Numbered from the stretch's first letter, positions 35,662 to 45,218 are shown. The stretch is 64,000 bases of DNA from Fredinandcohnia onubensis (GCF_031181385.1 NZ_JAPSKV010000005.1:222612-286611); one strand, 5' to 3'. Numbers and translations are program-made. Notes: generated by a model not told the origin, from the letters alone.

Positions 35662-36406
35662 AAAAAGAAGAAAGCAAAAGCACGATGAACACATGGATGA
35701 ATCATGGCTCGTGCCGTATGCGGATATTTTAACATTATTACTGGCCTTGTTTATCGTTCTGTTTGCAGCTAGCAATGTAGATGCTCAGAAATTTAATGCA
35801 CTCCGAAGCTCTTTTAATAATGTTTTCACAGGTGGAACCTCTGTTTTAGAATACGAGAGTCCGACACCAGTTGAAATTGATACAGTCGCAATTCAAAATG
35901 ATAAAGACAAAGAAAAAGAACGAGAAAAGCAAGAGCAAGAAGAACTGAAGGAATTGCAAAAGAAGATTAATGGCTATATCGCCGAGAGTGGTTTAGATTT
36001 AAGTCTTAAAACGCGATTAACGGAAGAAGGTTTACTAGTTACCATTCAGGATGGTGCCTTCTTTAATCCGGCAAGTGCAAAGGTTCGTCCAGAGGATATT
36101 AAAATTGCCAGAGAAATTTCTGAGCTGTTGGTTATGGATTCTCCTCGCAATATCATAGTAAGTGGACATACAGATACTGTTCCTATTAATAATCATGAGT
36201 TTAAAAGCAACTGGCATTTAAGTGTCATGCGTTCCGTTAATTTTATGAGTATTTTATTAGAGAATGAAAAACTGGATCCAAGCCGTTTCAGCGCTCGCGG
36301 CCTTGGTGAATATGAACCAGTAGCAACAAATGACACACCTGAAGGTCGTAGTCTAAACCGTCGAGTAGAAATACTAATCCTGCCAAATGGTGTAGAGCAA
36401 GAATAA
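35654..36406 (+). CDS. motB: Flagellar stator subunit MotB
   Basis: 250-residue stator partner. A basic N-terminus is followed by one membrane helix (about 24-44) with the ion-binding D24 in VPYADILTLL, a charged linker with a run of Lys/Glu (about 77-100), and a C-terminal OmpA-type peptidoglycan-binding domain with VSGHTDTVPI and NRRVEILI. It resembles MotB rather than MotS of B. subtilis, implying proton drive. Overlaps motA by eight bases. Confidence 0.95.
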   Translation: MARKRRKQKHDEHMDESWLVPYADILTLLLALFIVLFAASNVDAQKFNALRSSFNNVFTGGTSVLEYESPTPVEIDTVAIQNDKDKEKEREKQEQEELKELQKKINGYIAESGLDLSLKTRLTEEGLLVTIQDGAFFNPASAKVRPEDIKIAREISELLVMDSPRNIIVSGHTDTVPINNHEFKSNWHLSVMRSVNFMSILLENEKLDPSRFSARGLGEYEPVATNDTPEGRSLNRRVEILILPNGVEQE

Positions 36407-36408
36407 AG

Positions 36409-36440
36409 AAATCCCGCGGAGCACATCCGTGGGATTTTTT
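36409..36440. terminator. Terminator after motB
   Basis: AAATCCCGCGGA pairs with TCCGTGGGATTTTTT between convergent genes. Confidence 0.88.
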
Positions 36441-36441
36441 A

Positions 36442-38007
36442 TTACCATATTACCTTCCAATTTTCATCAACAGTGGCTTCAATTGTCCCTCTTTTAAGGA
36501 TATAATTTGCGATTAACTCGGACATATCTAGTGGAATATCTTTAATAACTGGCTTATCCTTAAACATCACATATTCTCCACCACCACCTGCACGGTAATT
36601 GTTCATGACCACATCATACTCAGCTTCTAGCTGAATGGGTTCACCCTTAAAGGTTAACTGCACGACTCGCTCTCCAATAGGCTTTGAAATATCGAAAATA
36701 TATTCAATACCCTCCCACATATCATAATTGTAATGCTGTGGCTTTGGTGTTGCGAAGGTCGGATTGACTGCTACCTTCCCATTATCGAGGATAAAATAAC
36801 TTGCACTTCTTTCTAGTGCCGCCTTCATGTCCTCCCCTGTTATCCGAATGACCGTTAATGTGTTCGGGTAAATATAATTAGATACCACATCTCTCATCGT
36901 TATCTTTGATGGAAAACCTTTCGTTATATTATTAAAAAGAGCTGTATTTGAAATCGGGACCTTGGCAACATCCATTTGCACCTTATTAATAAATTCAACA
37001 AGCGCATTATCCTTTAAGCGTGCTTTTAATGGATCATCAATTGTCATATTTCCGATAACCCGGCCAATTGGTTTATCCAACCATTCTTGTGTCGCAGCCT
37101 CATATTCGTTTACTAGTTCAATTGAACCTTCGTCTGCTTTTTTATCTTCTACTAAAATAAGTTCAGGCTTAGATTCTGAAATGGTCCACTTTTCCTCTTT
37201 TTTTATAAGTGTTAGAGTGACTTTACCAATTGCCTGGCCATTAAAGCTTGGCTGAACAATCGGTATGCCGTTTACTTTCCTAGCAAGTGAACGATGTTGA
37301 TGGCCAGTTAATAAAACGTCAATCCCCTCAATCTCTTTACAAATTCGGTACCCCTGATTTTCTCCTGTTAGCTTTTCGGTGGGTTCACCGGTTTCCAAAT
37401 CTGCTTCAAAGCCACCGTGGTAGGAAACAATCATCAGATCTGGATTTTCATCTTTACGGATTTTCTCCACCCAATTTTTCGTTGTTTCAAATGCATCATT
37501 AAATGTTAGACCTTTAATATGTTCCGGATTCTCCCAATTCGGAATGTAATGAGTGGTTACACCCAGAATCGCAGCCTTTATTCCTTCTTCAAGCTCAACC
37601 ACGATATATGGTTTTCCAATAAATGGCTCTCCTTTTTCATTTACTATATTTGCAGAAAGCCATGGAAAAGTTGATTCTTTTATCGCCTGCTGTAAAACAT
37701 CAATTCCATAATTGAATTCATGATTTCCAACTACAGCTGCATCATATTTTAAATCATTCAATATTTTGATCATTGGATTTTGTTTATGACGACTTGATCT
37801 TACATAATAATAGGTTAAAGGTGTTCCTTGGATTAAGTCTCCATTATCAATAAAGATGGCATTCTTATTACGACTTCTCTCCTCTTTAATAACAGTGGCA
37901 ATCTTTGTAAGTCCAAGTCCAATAGGCTCATTGTTCCCATAGTTAATTGGAAAGATATTACCGTGTACATCACTCGTTTCAAGAATTGTAATTGATATCG
38001 ATCTCAT
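36442..38007 (-). CDS. 5'-nucleotidase / 2',3'-cyclic phosphodiesterase family phosphoesterase
   Basis: 521 residues in two domains. A calcineurin-like metallophosphatase (about 1-270) shows ETSDVHG, DNGDLIQG, VGNHEFNYG, VSYHGG and LTGHQH, giving a complete di-metal site. A 5'-nucleotidase C-terminal domain (about 310-490) binds the substrate. There is no signal peptide or anchor, unlike wall-linked YfkN, so it is probably cytoplasmic or released by lysis. GAGGTAAC precedes the ATG. Exact nucleotide substrate unknown. Confidence 0.87.
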   Translation of the reverse strand: MRSISITILETSDVHGNIFPINYGNNEPIGLGLTKIATVIKEERSRNKNAIFIDNGDLIQGTPLTYYYVRSSRHKQNPMIKILNDLKYDAAVVGNHEFNYGIDVLQQAIKESTFPWLSANIVNEKGEPFIGKPYIVVELEEGIKAAILGVTTHYIPNWENPEHIKGLTFNDAFETTKNWVEKIRKDENPDLMIVSYHGGFEADLETGEPTEKLTGENQGYRICKEIEGIDVLLTGHQHRSLARKVNGIPIVQPSFNGQAIGKVTLTLIKKEEKWTISESKPELILVEDKKADEGSIELVNEYEAATQEWLDKPIGRVIGNMTIDDPLKARLKDNALVEFINKVQMDVAKVPISNTALFNNITKGFPSKITMRDVVSNYIYPNTLTVIRITGEDMKAALERSASYFILDNGKVAVNPTFATPKPQHYNYDMWEGIEYIFDISKPIGERVVQLTFKGEPIQLEAEYDVVMNNYRAGGGGEYVMFKDKPVIKDIPLDMSELIANYILKRGTIEATVDENWKVIW

Positions 38008-38148
38008 TTTTTGTTACCTCTTTTGTATAGGTTCAATTTTAGTATACATAATTTTACAATTTTGGGGTTAAGAATTATAAACTTTTAACATTAGAGTTTT
38101 TCCATTCACTCCTAAATAATGTACCATTAGACCAAAATTGTTTGTTTC

Positions 38149-38155
38149 TGTCGAA
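38149..38155 (+). promoter_or_regulatory. Possible Spo0A box upstream of the kinase
   Basis: TGTCGAA, a perfect 7-bp 0A box, stands 68 bases before the kinase start. A heptamer recurs by chance several times in 64 kb, so this is only suggestive. Confidence 0.3.
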
Positions 38156-38222
38156 ATTTTATATGTTTCTCTTTGTCATTTTGATATACTATTTTTACAG
38201 GAAAATGGCAAGGAGAATGTAT

Positions 38223-39728
38223 TTGAGAATAAAATCGAATGTTCTAAAAAATATTCTTGTATATCTAATAATTGTAATCTTACCTACCACAATTGGTAGT
38301 AATTTATTTGCGAATTATCATTATAATACGGCAATTATTAAACAAACTGCCGAAACAAAAGAGATGGTAAACTTTCAATCTAGCTATATTGATCGATTTA
38401 TTGGAGAAGCAATAGCTAGCACCGAAACACTTGGAATTGTCTTTGAAAATAAGAATAGTAATGAAGAGATTAAGAACATGTTACATTCAATTCATAAAAA
38501 GGATGATCGCTTTTCTGGTCTATATTGGGCTAACCCTAACGGTGATATACTTGTGTCTACTCTCGACATAGATAAAAAAGTGAACATTTCCTATCGCGAG
38601 TATTTCCAACAGGCGCTTCAAACAAAACGGACCGTCATCTCACCAGCACATAAAGGAGTTATAACAGGGAGATTTATTGTTACAATTGCCACACCCGTTT
38701 TAAAATCGAATGAAGTTAAGGGTGTTGTACTCTTTAGCTTACGCTTAGATTATTTAGAAAACGTATTGAAGGTTCTTGCACCTGATGAAATTTTAAGAGT
38801 CATCGACCAAACTGGCCAGGAATTAATTACCACTAATTTGGATTCACATTCTCTTGATAGCGATATCATCCGTACAGAACTTACTAATGTGAATTGGACA
38901 GTTGAAGCATGGCCACGAACAACGTTAACGAATAAAAGAATATACATTTTAAACTCAGTTATTTTTAGTGGTATTTTATTGATTCTTACACATATTCTAT
39001 TTCTTCTTGGAAAATATCTTCTTCTCAGACGCCAAACCATTCGTGAACGAGAGGAAAATGAGTTACAGAAATTAGAATTAGTCGGAACATTAGCAGCTAG
39101 TAGCGCACACGAAATTAAAAACCCTTTAACTGGGGTAAAAGGACTCATTCAATTATTAAGTGAAAAACATAAGGATCCGAACGATCAATTTTATTTTTCG
39201 GTAATTCAGCAAGAGATTACAAGAATCAATGATATTGTAAATGAGTTTTTGATTCTTGGAAAACCTACTGCTGATAAACGAAAAAGCTATGATTTAAATG
39301 ATATTGTGAAAGAAGTCCAACCCATTATACAATCTGAAACAAACCTATATAATGTGGAATTTGATGTACAGTTTTCTGAAACGCCACTCTACATCATGTG
39401 CTCAAATGATAATATTAAACAGGTTGTTTTAAATCTATCCAAAAATGCAATTGAATCAATGCAAGCAGATGGTGGCAAACTGACAATTTCGATTCAAAAA
39501 GAGGGACAGTCTTGTTTATTGTCAATCACCGATACAGGTGTTGGCATCCCAAAACATATCCTTTCAAAAGTGTATACACCATTTTTTACAAATAAGGATA
39601 CTGGAACTGGGCTTGGTCTCGTGATTTGTAAAAGAATTGTCAATATGTATAATGGAACAATTAGAATTGATAGTGTGGAAGGTAAAGGCACAACAGTTCA
39701 AGTACACTTACCCCTACACAAAGATTAA
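38223..39728 (+). CDS. kinD: Sensor histidine kinase, KinD-like sporulation kinase
   Basis: About 501 residues. Helix 1 (about 10-25), an extracellular double-Cache sensor (about 28-240, with NPNGDILVST and SYREYFQQAL), helix 2 (about 245-265), then HisKA with the phospho-accepting H296 in SSAHEIKNPLTGVKG and a HATPase domain ending DTGTGLGLVICKRI. This H-box is characteristic of kinases feeding the Spo0 phosphorelay. Orphan, with no response regulator beside it. The TTG at 38223 has AAGGAG seven bases upstream; the ORF-track start adds 27 residues without an RBS. KinD rather than another Kin is inferred from Cache domain, length and motAB/clpE/spo0E neighbours. Confidence 0.83.
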   Translation: MRIKSNVLKNILVYLIIVILPTTIGSNLFANYHYNTAIIKQTAETKEMVNFQSSYIDRFIGEAIASTETLGIVFENKNSNEEIKNMLHSIHKKDDRFSGLYWANPNGDILVSTLDIDKKVNISYREYFQQALQTKRTVISPAHKGVITGRFIVTIATPVLKSNEVKGVVLFSLRLDYLENVLKVLAPDEILRVIDQTGQELITTNLDSHSLDSDIIRTELTNVNWTVEAWPRTTLTNKRIYILNSVIFSGILLILTHILFLLGKYLLLRRQTIREREENELQKLELVGTLAASSAHEIKNPLTGVKGLIQLLSEKHKDPNDQFYFSVIQQEITRINDIVNEFLILGKPTADKRKSYDLNDIVKEVQPIIQSETNLYNVEFDVQFSETPLYIMCSNDNIKQVVLNLSKNAIESMQADGGKLTISIQKEGQSCLLSITDTGVGIPKHILSKVYTPFFTNKDTGTGLGLVICKRIVNMYNGTIRIDSVEGKGTTVQVHLPLHKD

Positions 39729-39762
39729 AAACAAACCCACTTTCTCGAAAGTGGGTTTGTTA
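39729..39762. terminator. Bidirectional terminator after the kinase
   Basis: AACAAACCCACTTTC-TC-GAAAGTGGGTTTGTT, a perfect 15-bp hairpin. Confidence 0.88.
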
Positions 39763-39774
39763 ATGCTTATGGGA

Positions 39775-40722
39775 CTATACAGTCAAAATAGATTCGATTC
39801 TCTTGATCTCTTCAAATCCAAGCACAAGGTCAGAAGCTTTGGCATTTGCTTCAATTTGTTCGGGATTTGTCGCCCCGACAAGTGTACTCGCAATATTGTG
39901 CTGTCTCAAAATCCAGGACAGAGCTAATTCTGGTAGGGTCACACCTAGTTCTGTTGCAAATTCTTCGAGACGATCTAATTTAGTTGAAACAATTCCATTA
40001 ATAATATTTTTCACCCATGTATTTACCTGAGAATTTGCTCCTCTGCTACCAGTTGGAATCGTACCTCCTCTATACTTACCTGTTAATACCCCTTGGGCAA
40101 GCGGTGAATATACAACCTGAGAAATTCCATTTTTCTCACAAACTGGTATAATCTCATCCTCGATGTCACGATGGAGCATATTGTATTGAGGCTGATTTAC
40201 AATAATCCGATCTAATAAATACTTATCCGCAATGGCTACAGCTTCCTGGATTTGAGCTGCACTCCATTCACTTACACCCACATAAAGAATTTTTCCTTGC
40301 CTAATTAAATCGTCAATTGCCCGTAGTGTCTCATCCAGAGGAGTATCTTCATCATAGCGGTGACAGTAAAACACATCCACATAGTCTAGTTCCATGCGTT
40401 TTAAACTCGCATTAACTTGTTCGATTACATGTTTCCTTGATAAGCCCCTATCGTTTGGACCATCCCCCATCGGACCATATGCTTTTGTTGCGATAACATA
40501 AGATTCACGCGGGTATTCTTTTAACGCACTTGCTACGATTCGCTCTGCTTCCCCACGCTCATACACATTTGCCGAATCAAAAAAATTTATTCCAAGTTCA
40601 TATGCTTTATGAACGGTTTTCGTCGCCATTGATACATCTACTGTTTTTCCAAAAGTTAGCCAACTACCCAAACTAATTTCACTAACTTTAAGACCAGAAC
40701 GTCCTAATCTTCTGTATTTCAT
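39775..40722 (-). CDS. Aldo/keto reductase
   Basis: 315-residue NADPH-dependent reductase of the Kv-beta-like AKR group. TIM-barrel signatures: GSWLTFG at the N-terminus, FFDSANVYERGEAE with the catalytic Tyr, the Lys in IATKAYG, HRYDEDTPLDETL and LVGATNPEQI at the cofactor end. Substrate unknown. Divergent from the Fsr-like gene across 230 bases without a clear shared operator. Confidence 0.88.
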   Translation of the reverse strand: MKYRRLGRSGLKVSEISLGSWLTFGKTVDVSMATKTVHKAYELGINFFDSANVYERGEAERIVASALKEYPRESYVIATKAYGPMGDGPNDRGLSRKHVIEQVNASLKRMELDYVDVFYCHRYDEDTPLDETLRAIDDLIRQGKILYVGVSEWSAAQIQEAVAIADKYLLDRIIVNQPQYNMLHRDIEDEIIPVCEKNGISQVVYSPLAQGVLTGKYRGGTIPTGSRGANSQVNTWVKNIINGIVSTKLDRLEEFATELGVTLPELALSWILRQHNIASTLVGATNPEQIEANAKASDLVLGFEEIKRIESILTV

Positions 40723-40951
40723 GTCATGCCTCCCCCTTCAAGCGAATATTATCTTACTATTAAACTTATCAGAAATTTCAAACAAGGTAAAGCAATTGTT
40801 CAATGAATAAAATGTTGACTTTTGTCTTGATTTACCTATATTTACTTTGAATTTTCACTTTACAAAATTGGAAAAAAGGTTTTTCATAGAGTAAAGGATT
40901 ATACTGATTAAAATTACTTCATCGGTAAGTAACAAAGGGGAAATAAATAAA

Positions 40952-42187
40952 ATGCTCGCAGCAAAAACACAAGCTACAAGTACTGAATACGACGCGAATA
41001 AAACACTTTATGGGATTTTATTTATCATTGGATTTGTCCACATGCTCAATGACTCAATACAAGCGATCATTCCAGCAATGTTTCCAATTTTAGAACGTTC
41101 GATGGGATTAACGTTTACACAGCTTGGATTAATATCCTTCGCGTTACAAATTGTATCTTCAGTTGCTCAACCTGTTGTCGGTTGGTATACAGACAAAAAA
41201 CCAATGCCATTTGCTTTGCCAATTGGATTAACCTCTACCTTTTTTGGAGTAATTGGACTCGCATTTGCACCCAACTTTTTAACGATCATTCTTTCTGTAT
41301 TGTTTATTGGAATAGGTTCAGCTATTTTTCATCCTGAGGGGTCACGTGTAGCCTACATGAGCGCTGGGAACAGACGCGGATTGGCACAATCGATTTATCA
41401 AGTTGGAGGGAATTCAGGGCAAGCCCTTGCACCCGTCATTACCGCTTTAATTCTTGTCCCATTAGGACAATTTGGGGCCATTTGGTTTTCGTTAGTTGCA
41501 GCACTTGCAGTCGGACTACTTATCTATATTGCAAAATGGTACTCAAAAACGTTAAAAACAGTTGAGCTTCAAAAGAAAGTAAAAAAGGTCGTTTCAACTG
41601 TTCCGCGAAACATGAAAGCTGTCAAATTCGCATTAGTTGTTATCGTGCTATTTGTATTTGCTCGCACATGGTACATGTCAAGCATCACAAATTTTTACTC
41701 ATTTTATGTAATTGAAAAATATGGTTACAGCATTTCACAAGCTCAAATTTTTATTTTCTTATTCCTAGCCACAGGGGCATTAGGAACATTCTTTGGAGGA
41801 CCATTAGCTGATAAATTCGGAAAACGGAATGTCATCATTGTTTCCCTTTTAGGTACAGCACCATTAGCACTGATTCTTCCGTTTGTGGGACCACATGTGG
41901 CAATCGTGCTCGTAACGGTTATCGGGTTTATGCTTTTGTCCAGCTTCTCTGTAACTGTTGTATATGCGCAGGAATTGGTGCCTGGTAAAATCGGAATGAT
42001 GTCCGGGTTAATTGTTGGCCTTGCCTTCGGTATGGGGGCTATCGGTGGTGTTGGAATTGGTGCCATCATCGACGCAATCGGTTTAACACCAACCATCATC
42101 ATGATGGGCTTCCTTCCATTGTTGGGATTGTTGGCCTTCCTATTACCAACTGATGAAAAGTTAAATGAATGGAATAATGCAGGTTAA
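40952..42187 (+). CDS. MFS exporter, fosmidomycin-resistance (Fsr) type
   Basis: 411 residues, 12 membrane helices, major facilitator superfamily. The Fsr group is recognised by GFVHMLNDSIQAIIPAMFP at the start and FHPEGSRVAYMSAGNRRGLAQS in helix 4. The relatives export fosmidomycin and possibly other small molecules; the native role is unknown. AAAGGGGA precedes the ATG. A terminator and a 53-bp tandem array follow. Confidence 0.87.
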   Translation: MLAAKTQATSTEYDANKTLYGILFIIGFVHMLNDSIQAIIPAMFPILERSMGLTFTQLGLISFALQIVSSVAQPVVGWYTDKKPMPFALPIGLTSTFFGVIGLAFAPNFLTIILSVLFIGIGSAIFHPEGSRVAYMSAGNRRGLAQSIYQVGGNSGQALAPVITALILVPLGQFGAIWFSLVAALAVGLLIYIAKWYSKTLKTVELQKKVKKVVSTVPRNMKAVKFALVVIVLFVFARTWYMSSITNFYSFYVIEKYGYSISQAQIFIFLFLATGALGTFFGGPLADKFGKRNVIIVSLLGTAPLALILPFVGPHVAIVLVTVIGFMLLSSFSVTVVYAQELVPGKIGMMSGLIVGLAFGMGAIGGVGIGAIIDAIGLTPTIIMMGFLPLLGLLAFLLPTDEKLNEWNNAG

Positions 42188-42195
42188 TCATTTAT

Positions 42196-42222
42196 AAGGA
42201 CGCTTCTGGCGTCCTTTTTTTG
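42196..42222 (+). terminator. Terminator after the Fsr-like gene
   Basis: AAGGACGC-TTCTG-GCGTCCTTTTTTT, nine bases after the stop. Confidence 0.85.
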
Positions 42223-42245
42223 TTGCTTGGGGCTTTGGAACATGC

Positions 42246-42580
42246 GGTATATCATTTATCTGTTATACTGCTTGGTGGTATACCGATTACCTCGTTTGCG
42301 GTATACCATTTATCGTTTTACGACATGATGGTATACCGATTACCCCATTTGCGGTATACCATTTATCGTTTTACGACATGATGGTATACCGATTACCCCA
42401 TTTGCGGTATACCATTTATCGTTTTACGACATGATGGTATACCGATTAGCACGTTTGCGGTATACCATTTATCGTTTTACGACATGGTGATATACCGATT
42501 ACCCCATTTGCGGTATACCATTTATCGTTTCTCGGCTCTTCAATATACTGATTACCTCGCTTACGGTTTTATTCCTCTAT
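42246..42580. repeat. Tandem array, 53-bp period, paired GGTATACC palindromes
   Basis: GGTATACC-type units start at 42246, 42300, 42353, 42406, 42459, 42512 and (decayed) 42565: spacing 54 then 53 throughout. Inside each unit CGGTATACCAT and ATGGTATACCG, exact reverse complements, are 30 and 23 bases apart in turn, so every unit can fold into a hairpin with an 11-bp stem. Inner units are nearly identical. The array fills the gap between the Fsr-like terminator and spo0E. Confidence 0.93.
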
Positions 42581-42653
42581 CCCCCACCCCATTCACCCCT
42601 TTTTTCGCAAAAAAATAAACAATCCATCTTTATGAATTGTTAAGTAAATTATA

Positions 42654-42914
42654 TTATGATTGTGATTTATAGCTGACTTTTTGAAGTGCGAAAAATAACA
42701 TGACTCTCTTTAAAAACTGACGAAAAAGTGAATGGTTTCGTTCTGCTGATTCTGCTCGTTGATAGATATTTATAAGTTCATCAAGTTCTTGACTACATTC
42801 AATTGTTTCATTACTTGTAAACCCCGTACTATTAGCAATAGTGATCATTTCTTCTCTTTTTCTATTAATTTCCTCTAATAGTATCTGTTTGTAATCTATA
42901 CGTCTAGTTTCCAA
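42654..42914 (-). CDS. spo0E: Spo0E-family aspartyl-phosphate phosphatase
   Basis: 86-residue helical-hairpin protein that removes phosphate from Spo0A and delays sporulation. The family signature SQELD lies at 41-45 within NETIECSQELDELINIYQ, preceded by the first helix ILLEEINRKREEMI. The start is taken as TTG at 42914, preceded by AAAGGAGTGG; the resulting length is close to B. subtilis Spo0E (about 85 aa). The ORF-track GTG lacks an RBS. Neighbourhood with the KinD-like kinase gene supports the assignment. Confidence 0.85.
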   Translation of the reverse strand: METRRIDYKQILLEEINRKREEMITIANSTGFTSNETIECSQELDELINIYQRAESAERNHSLFRQFLKRVMLFFALQKVSYKSQS

Positions 42915-43178
42915 AACTTCCACTCCTTTATTCACACGTTAGAAGATTCTAACGCCGCATACAACTATCGTATGCCAACCAATACTACCTTTGGTGCATG
43001 CTGAGTTGCTATTACTCTATGAATTATTACAAAATCTACTATTTATGTAAATAGATTCGCAAAAATAGACATTTTTTTCTTAAAAAAATTTACAAATTTG
43101 TGTACGAAATCGCTTCCAAGCCGTCTTTCAACTTTTTTCGACATCTGAAATAATACAAGAAACGACATAAATCTCAAT
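42915..43178. other. AT-rich upstream region of spo0E
   Basis: No gene seen. One TTCGACA (43137-43143, a reverse-oriented 0A box) lies about 220 bases upstream of spo0E; this could be chance. Confidence 0.4.
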
Positions 43179-43209
43179 AAAAAACCTATAGGTATACACC
43201 CATAGGTCT
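43179..43209 (-). terminator. Terminator of the CBS-domain gene
   Basis: On the minus strand CCTATGGGT-GTAT-ACCTATAGG with flanking T run TTTTTT. Confidence 0.7.
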
Positions 43210-43221
43210 CTAAACATTCGC

Positions 43222-43851
43222 TTATTTAATTCGGTCGATATGTGTAACACGGAATTCTTTCGCTTCGAGCTTCCTTTTGATAGCCTGAATCTTATCTTCT
43301 CCAAGTGATCCTGGTAGATTTAGAATGATGCGGCGGAGGTATTTTTCACCATTATCAAGTGTTAACATGCCATCAATGTTAACGTCACGGACTAGAGATA
43401 CAAGATCTTTTATCGCACCTTTATGTTCAATCGTAGCAATTGTTAGTGTATATCCGCCTGTTCGCATTCCAAACGAATCCTCAAGGACATCCATTACATT
43501 TGAATGTGTAATAATTCCAAGAAATTCATTCTCGGAGTTAACCACCGCAATAAATGGCAAACGACGAATCGTTAAAAATGTCTTAAAGAAGGAATCCTCA
43601 TCGTAAACAAAAGCATCCTTGCTCTCGACGAGGGTAAGAATACTTGCATTTGCATCTCCATTTCTTTCATAGAGGTACTCTAAAATGTCGACTTTATAAA
43701 TTAAACCTTCAAATGTTGTTCCATTTTTTGATAATACCGGGACTGACCGAAAGCCTGTTTCATTTACAAATTGTAGGGCTTGTTGAACGGTAAAATCGTC
43801 GTGACAATATTTCACATCTGATTTTTGGACAAAATTATAGCGAATCTTCAT
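43222..43851 (-). CDS. CBS-domain protein with C-terminal ACT-like region
   Basis: 209 residues. A pair of CBS motifs (about 15-125, each with the pattern of FRSVPVLSKNGTTFEGLIYK and LPFIAVVNSENEFLGIITHSNVMDVL) forms a nucleotide-binding Bateman module. The last 75 residues (GGYTLTIATIEHKGAIKDLVSLV...) look like an ACT domain. This architecture matches the Listeria cyclic-di-AMP-binding protein CbpA as I recall it, so a second-messenger sensor is possible. The ATG at 43851 follows GGAGTGG; the ORF-track GTG overlaps the RBS. Confidence 0.78.
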   Translation of the reverse strand: MKIRYNFVQKSDVKYCHDDFTVQQALQFVNETGFRSVPVLSKNGTTFEGLIYKVDILEYLYERNGDANASILTLVESKDAFVYDEDSFFKTFLTIRRLPFIAVVNSENEFLGIITHSNVMDVLEDSFGMRTGGYTLTIATIEHKGAIKDLVSLVRDVNIDGMLTLDNGEKYLRRIILNLPGSLGEDKIQAIKRKLEAKEFRVTHIDRIK

Positions 43852-43985
43852 AATCTCCACTCCTCATACAGTAGAAAGAATTCCCAACTACCTATAGTAT
43901 ATGCAACAAAATATTTCTCTTCCAATGAACAAAAATGTAACATATTTATATTCTCATGTAAAGAATATTCTAAACATTTAGATAT

Positions 43986-44024
43986 AAAAAAAGAGCTTTA
44001 TGGAAAACACCATAAAGCCCTTTC
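43986..44024 (-). terminator. Terminator of the mtnWXBD operon
   Basis: On the minus strand GAAAGGGCTTTATGG pairs with CCATAAAGCTCTTT followed by TTTT. Confidence 0.85.
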
Positions 44025-44029
44025 TATTT

Positions 44030-44575
44030 CTATTTTGTACCAGCAAATTCTGGGTCTTGGAATGGGTGAGCAACCCAACCATCTGGATCAATAAATAATC
44101 GAACTGCAACGACTTCACGATCATCCATTAGGGTGAAAAAGTGTGGTGTGTCAACAGGTACAGAAATAACATCCCCTGCCTCTAGTTCAACATCAAAGTA
44201 ACCAGTATCGCCACTTCCTTTAATAATGAATATTCCATGGCCTGCTACGATTGCACGTACTTCATCTTCTGTATGAACATGTACTTGTTCAAATTTCTTT
44301 AGAAGCTCATCAAGGTTTGGAGTTGCATCAGACAATGCGATGACATCCCATTTTTGATATCCGTTACGCTCACCAAGTGATTTGATTTCTTCTTCGTAAA
44401 TCGATAGGATTTGCTCTTTTTGCACATCATTAATTCTGCAATTTCCTCTTAATTCCTCTGGTAGTTTACTAGTGTCCCAGTGCTCATAAAGGACACCTTG
44501 TTCTTGTAAAAATGCTGCTACCTTTTCTTGTCCCTCTAGTCTTTCACCTGTATTACGTAATTTTATATTTGCCAT
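44030..44575 (-). CDS. mtnD: Acireductone dioxygenase MtnD
   Basis: Cupin enzyme that oxidises the acireductone of the methionine salvage pathway to the keto-acid precursor of methionine and formate (Fe form) or to an off-pathway product (Ni form). 181 aa. Metal ligands are in HVHTEDEVR and VPVDTPHFF. GAGGTGAAG precedes the ATG. Last gene of the SAM-riboswitch-controlled mtnW-X-B-D operon. Confidence 0.95.
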   Translation of the reverse strand: MANIKLRNTGERLEGQEKVAAFLQEQGVLYEHWDTSKLPEELRGNCRINDVQKEQILSIYEEEIKSLGERNGYQKWDVIALSDATPNLDELLKKFEQVHVHTEDEVRAIVAGHGIFIIKGSGDTGYFDVELEAGDVISVPVDTPHFFTLMDDREVVAVRLFIDPDGWVAHPFQDPEFAGTK

Positions 44576-44597
44576 TTTTCTTCACCTCGTAAATTAT

Positions 44598-45218
44598 TTA
44601 TACCCGTAAAGGGGCTAATGCTAATAGTTTTAAATGATAGCTAAAAAGAAACTCATACGCTTCTAAATGTTTTTTTGCATCAAATGCATTCTTGGCCCAG
44701 ACAGTGATTCCATGGTTTCGGATCAGAACAGCGCCAAAGTCCCCAGTGACATACTTGCCAAAATTTCTTGCAAGTGTTGGGATATCAGCATCATTATGGA
44801 TGATTGGTATTCTGATTTCTGCATCCTCATCCCATAAACCAAGCGCTTTAATAATCTCCTGCCCCTTGAATACAACCTCTCCTTTGCCAGCATATAGTTC
44901 AGAAATGACATTGTTATCAACTGTATGGACATGAAGGCTACATCCTGCATTTGTTTTGTTATAGATTTCAACATGCAGAAGTGTTTCTGCTGAAGGCTTC
45001 AAATGAGTCTGAGTAACCGGATAGCCAGCCCCGTCCACTAATAAAAAGTCCTCGTCAGTTCTTTTCTTCTTATCCTTGCCACTTGCTGTAACGAGGAATG
45101 TGATAGGATTGTCGGTTACTTTTATGGCAAGATTTCCACTTGTACCCATAAACCAATCACGTGCTGCAAGTTCATCTTTTATATCTGCAAGCTCTGTCCA
45201 TTGCTTAATTCGAAGCAT
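44598..45218 (-). CDS. mtnB: Methylthioribulose-1-phosphate dehydratase MtnB
   Basis: Class II aldolase-fold zinc enzyme that dehydrates methylthioribulose 1-phosphate. 206 aa. GTSGNLA near the N-terminus and LHVHTVDN supply part of the zinc site, NHGITVW the last ligand. Its start overlaps the end of mtnX by 14 bases, with AAGGAGG inside mtnX. Confidence 0.95.
   Translation of the reverse strand: MLRIKQWTELADIKDELAARDWFMGTSGNLAIKVTDNPITFLVTASGKDKKKRTDEDFLLVDGAGYPVTQTHLKPSAETLLHVEIYNKTNAGCSLHVHTVDNNVISELYAGKGEVVFKGQEIIKALGLWDEDAEIRIPIIHNDADIPTLARNFGKYVTGDFGAVLIRNHGITVWAKNAFDAKKHLEAYEFLFSYHLKLLALAPLRV

Noticed and set aside
42246-42580. CRISPR array
   Set aside because: The whole 53-bp unit is conserved, including what would be spacers, and no cas gene is present.
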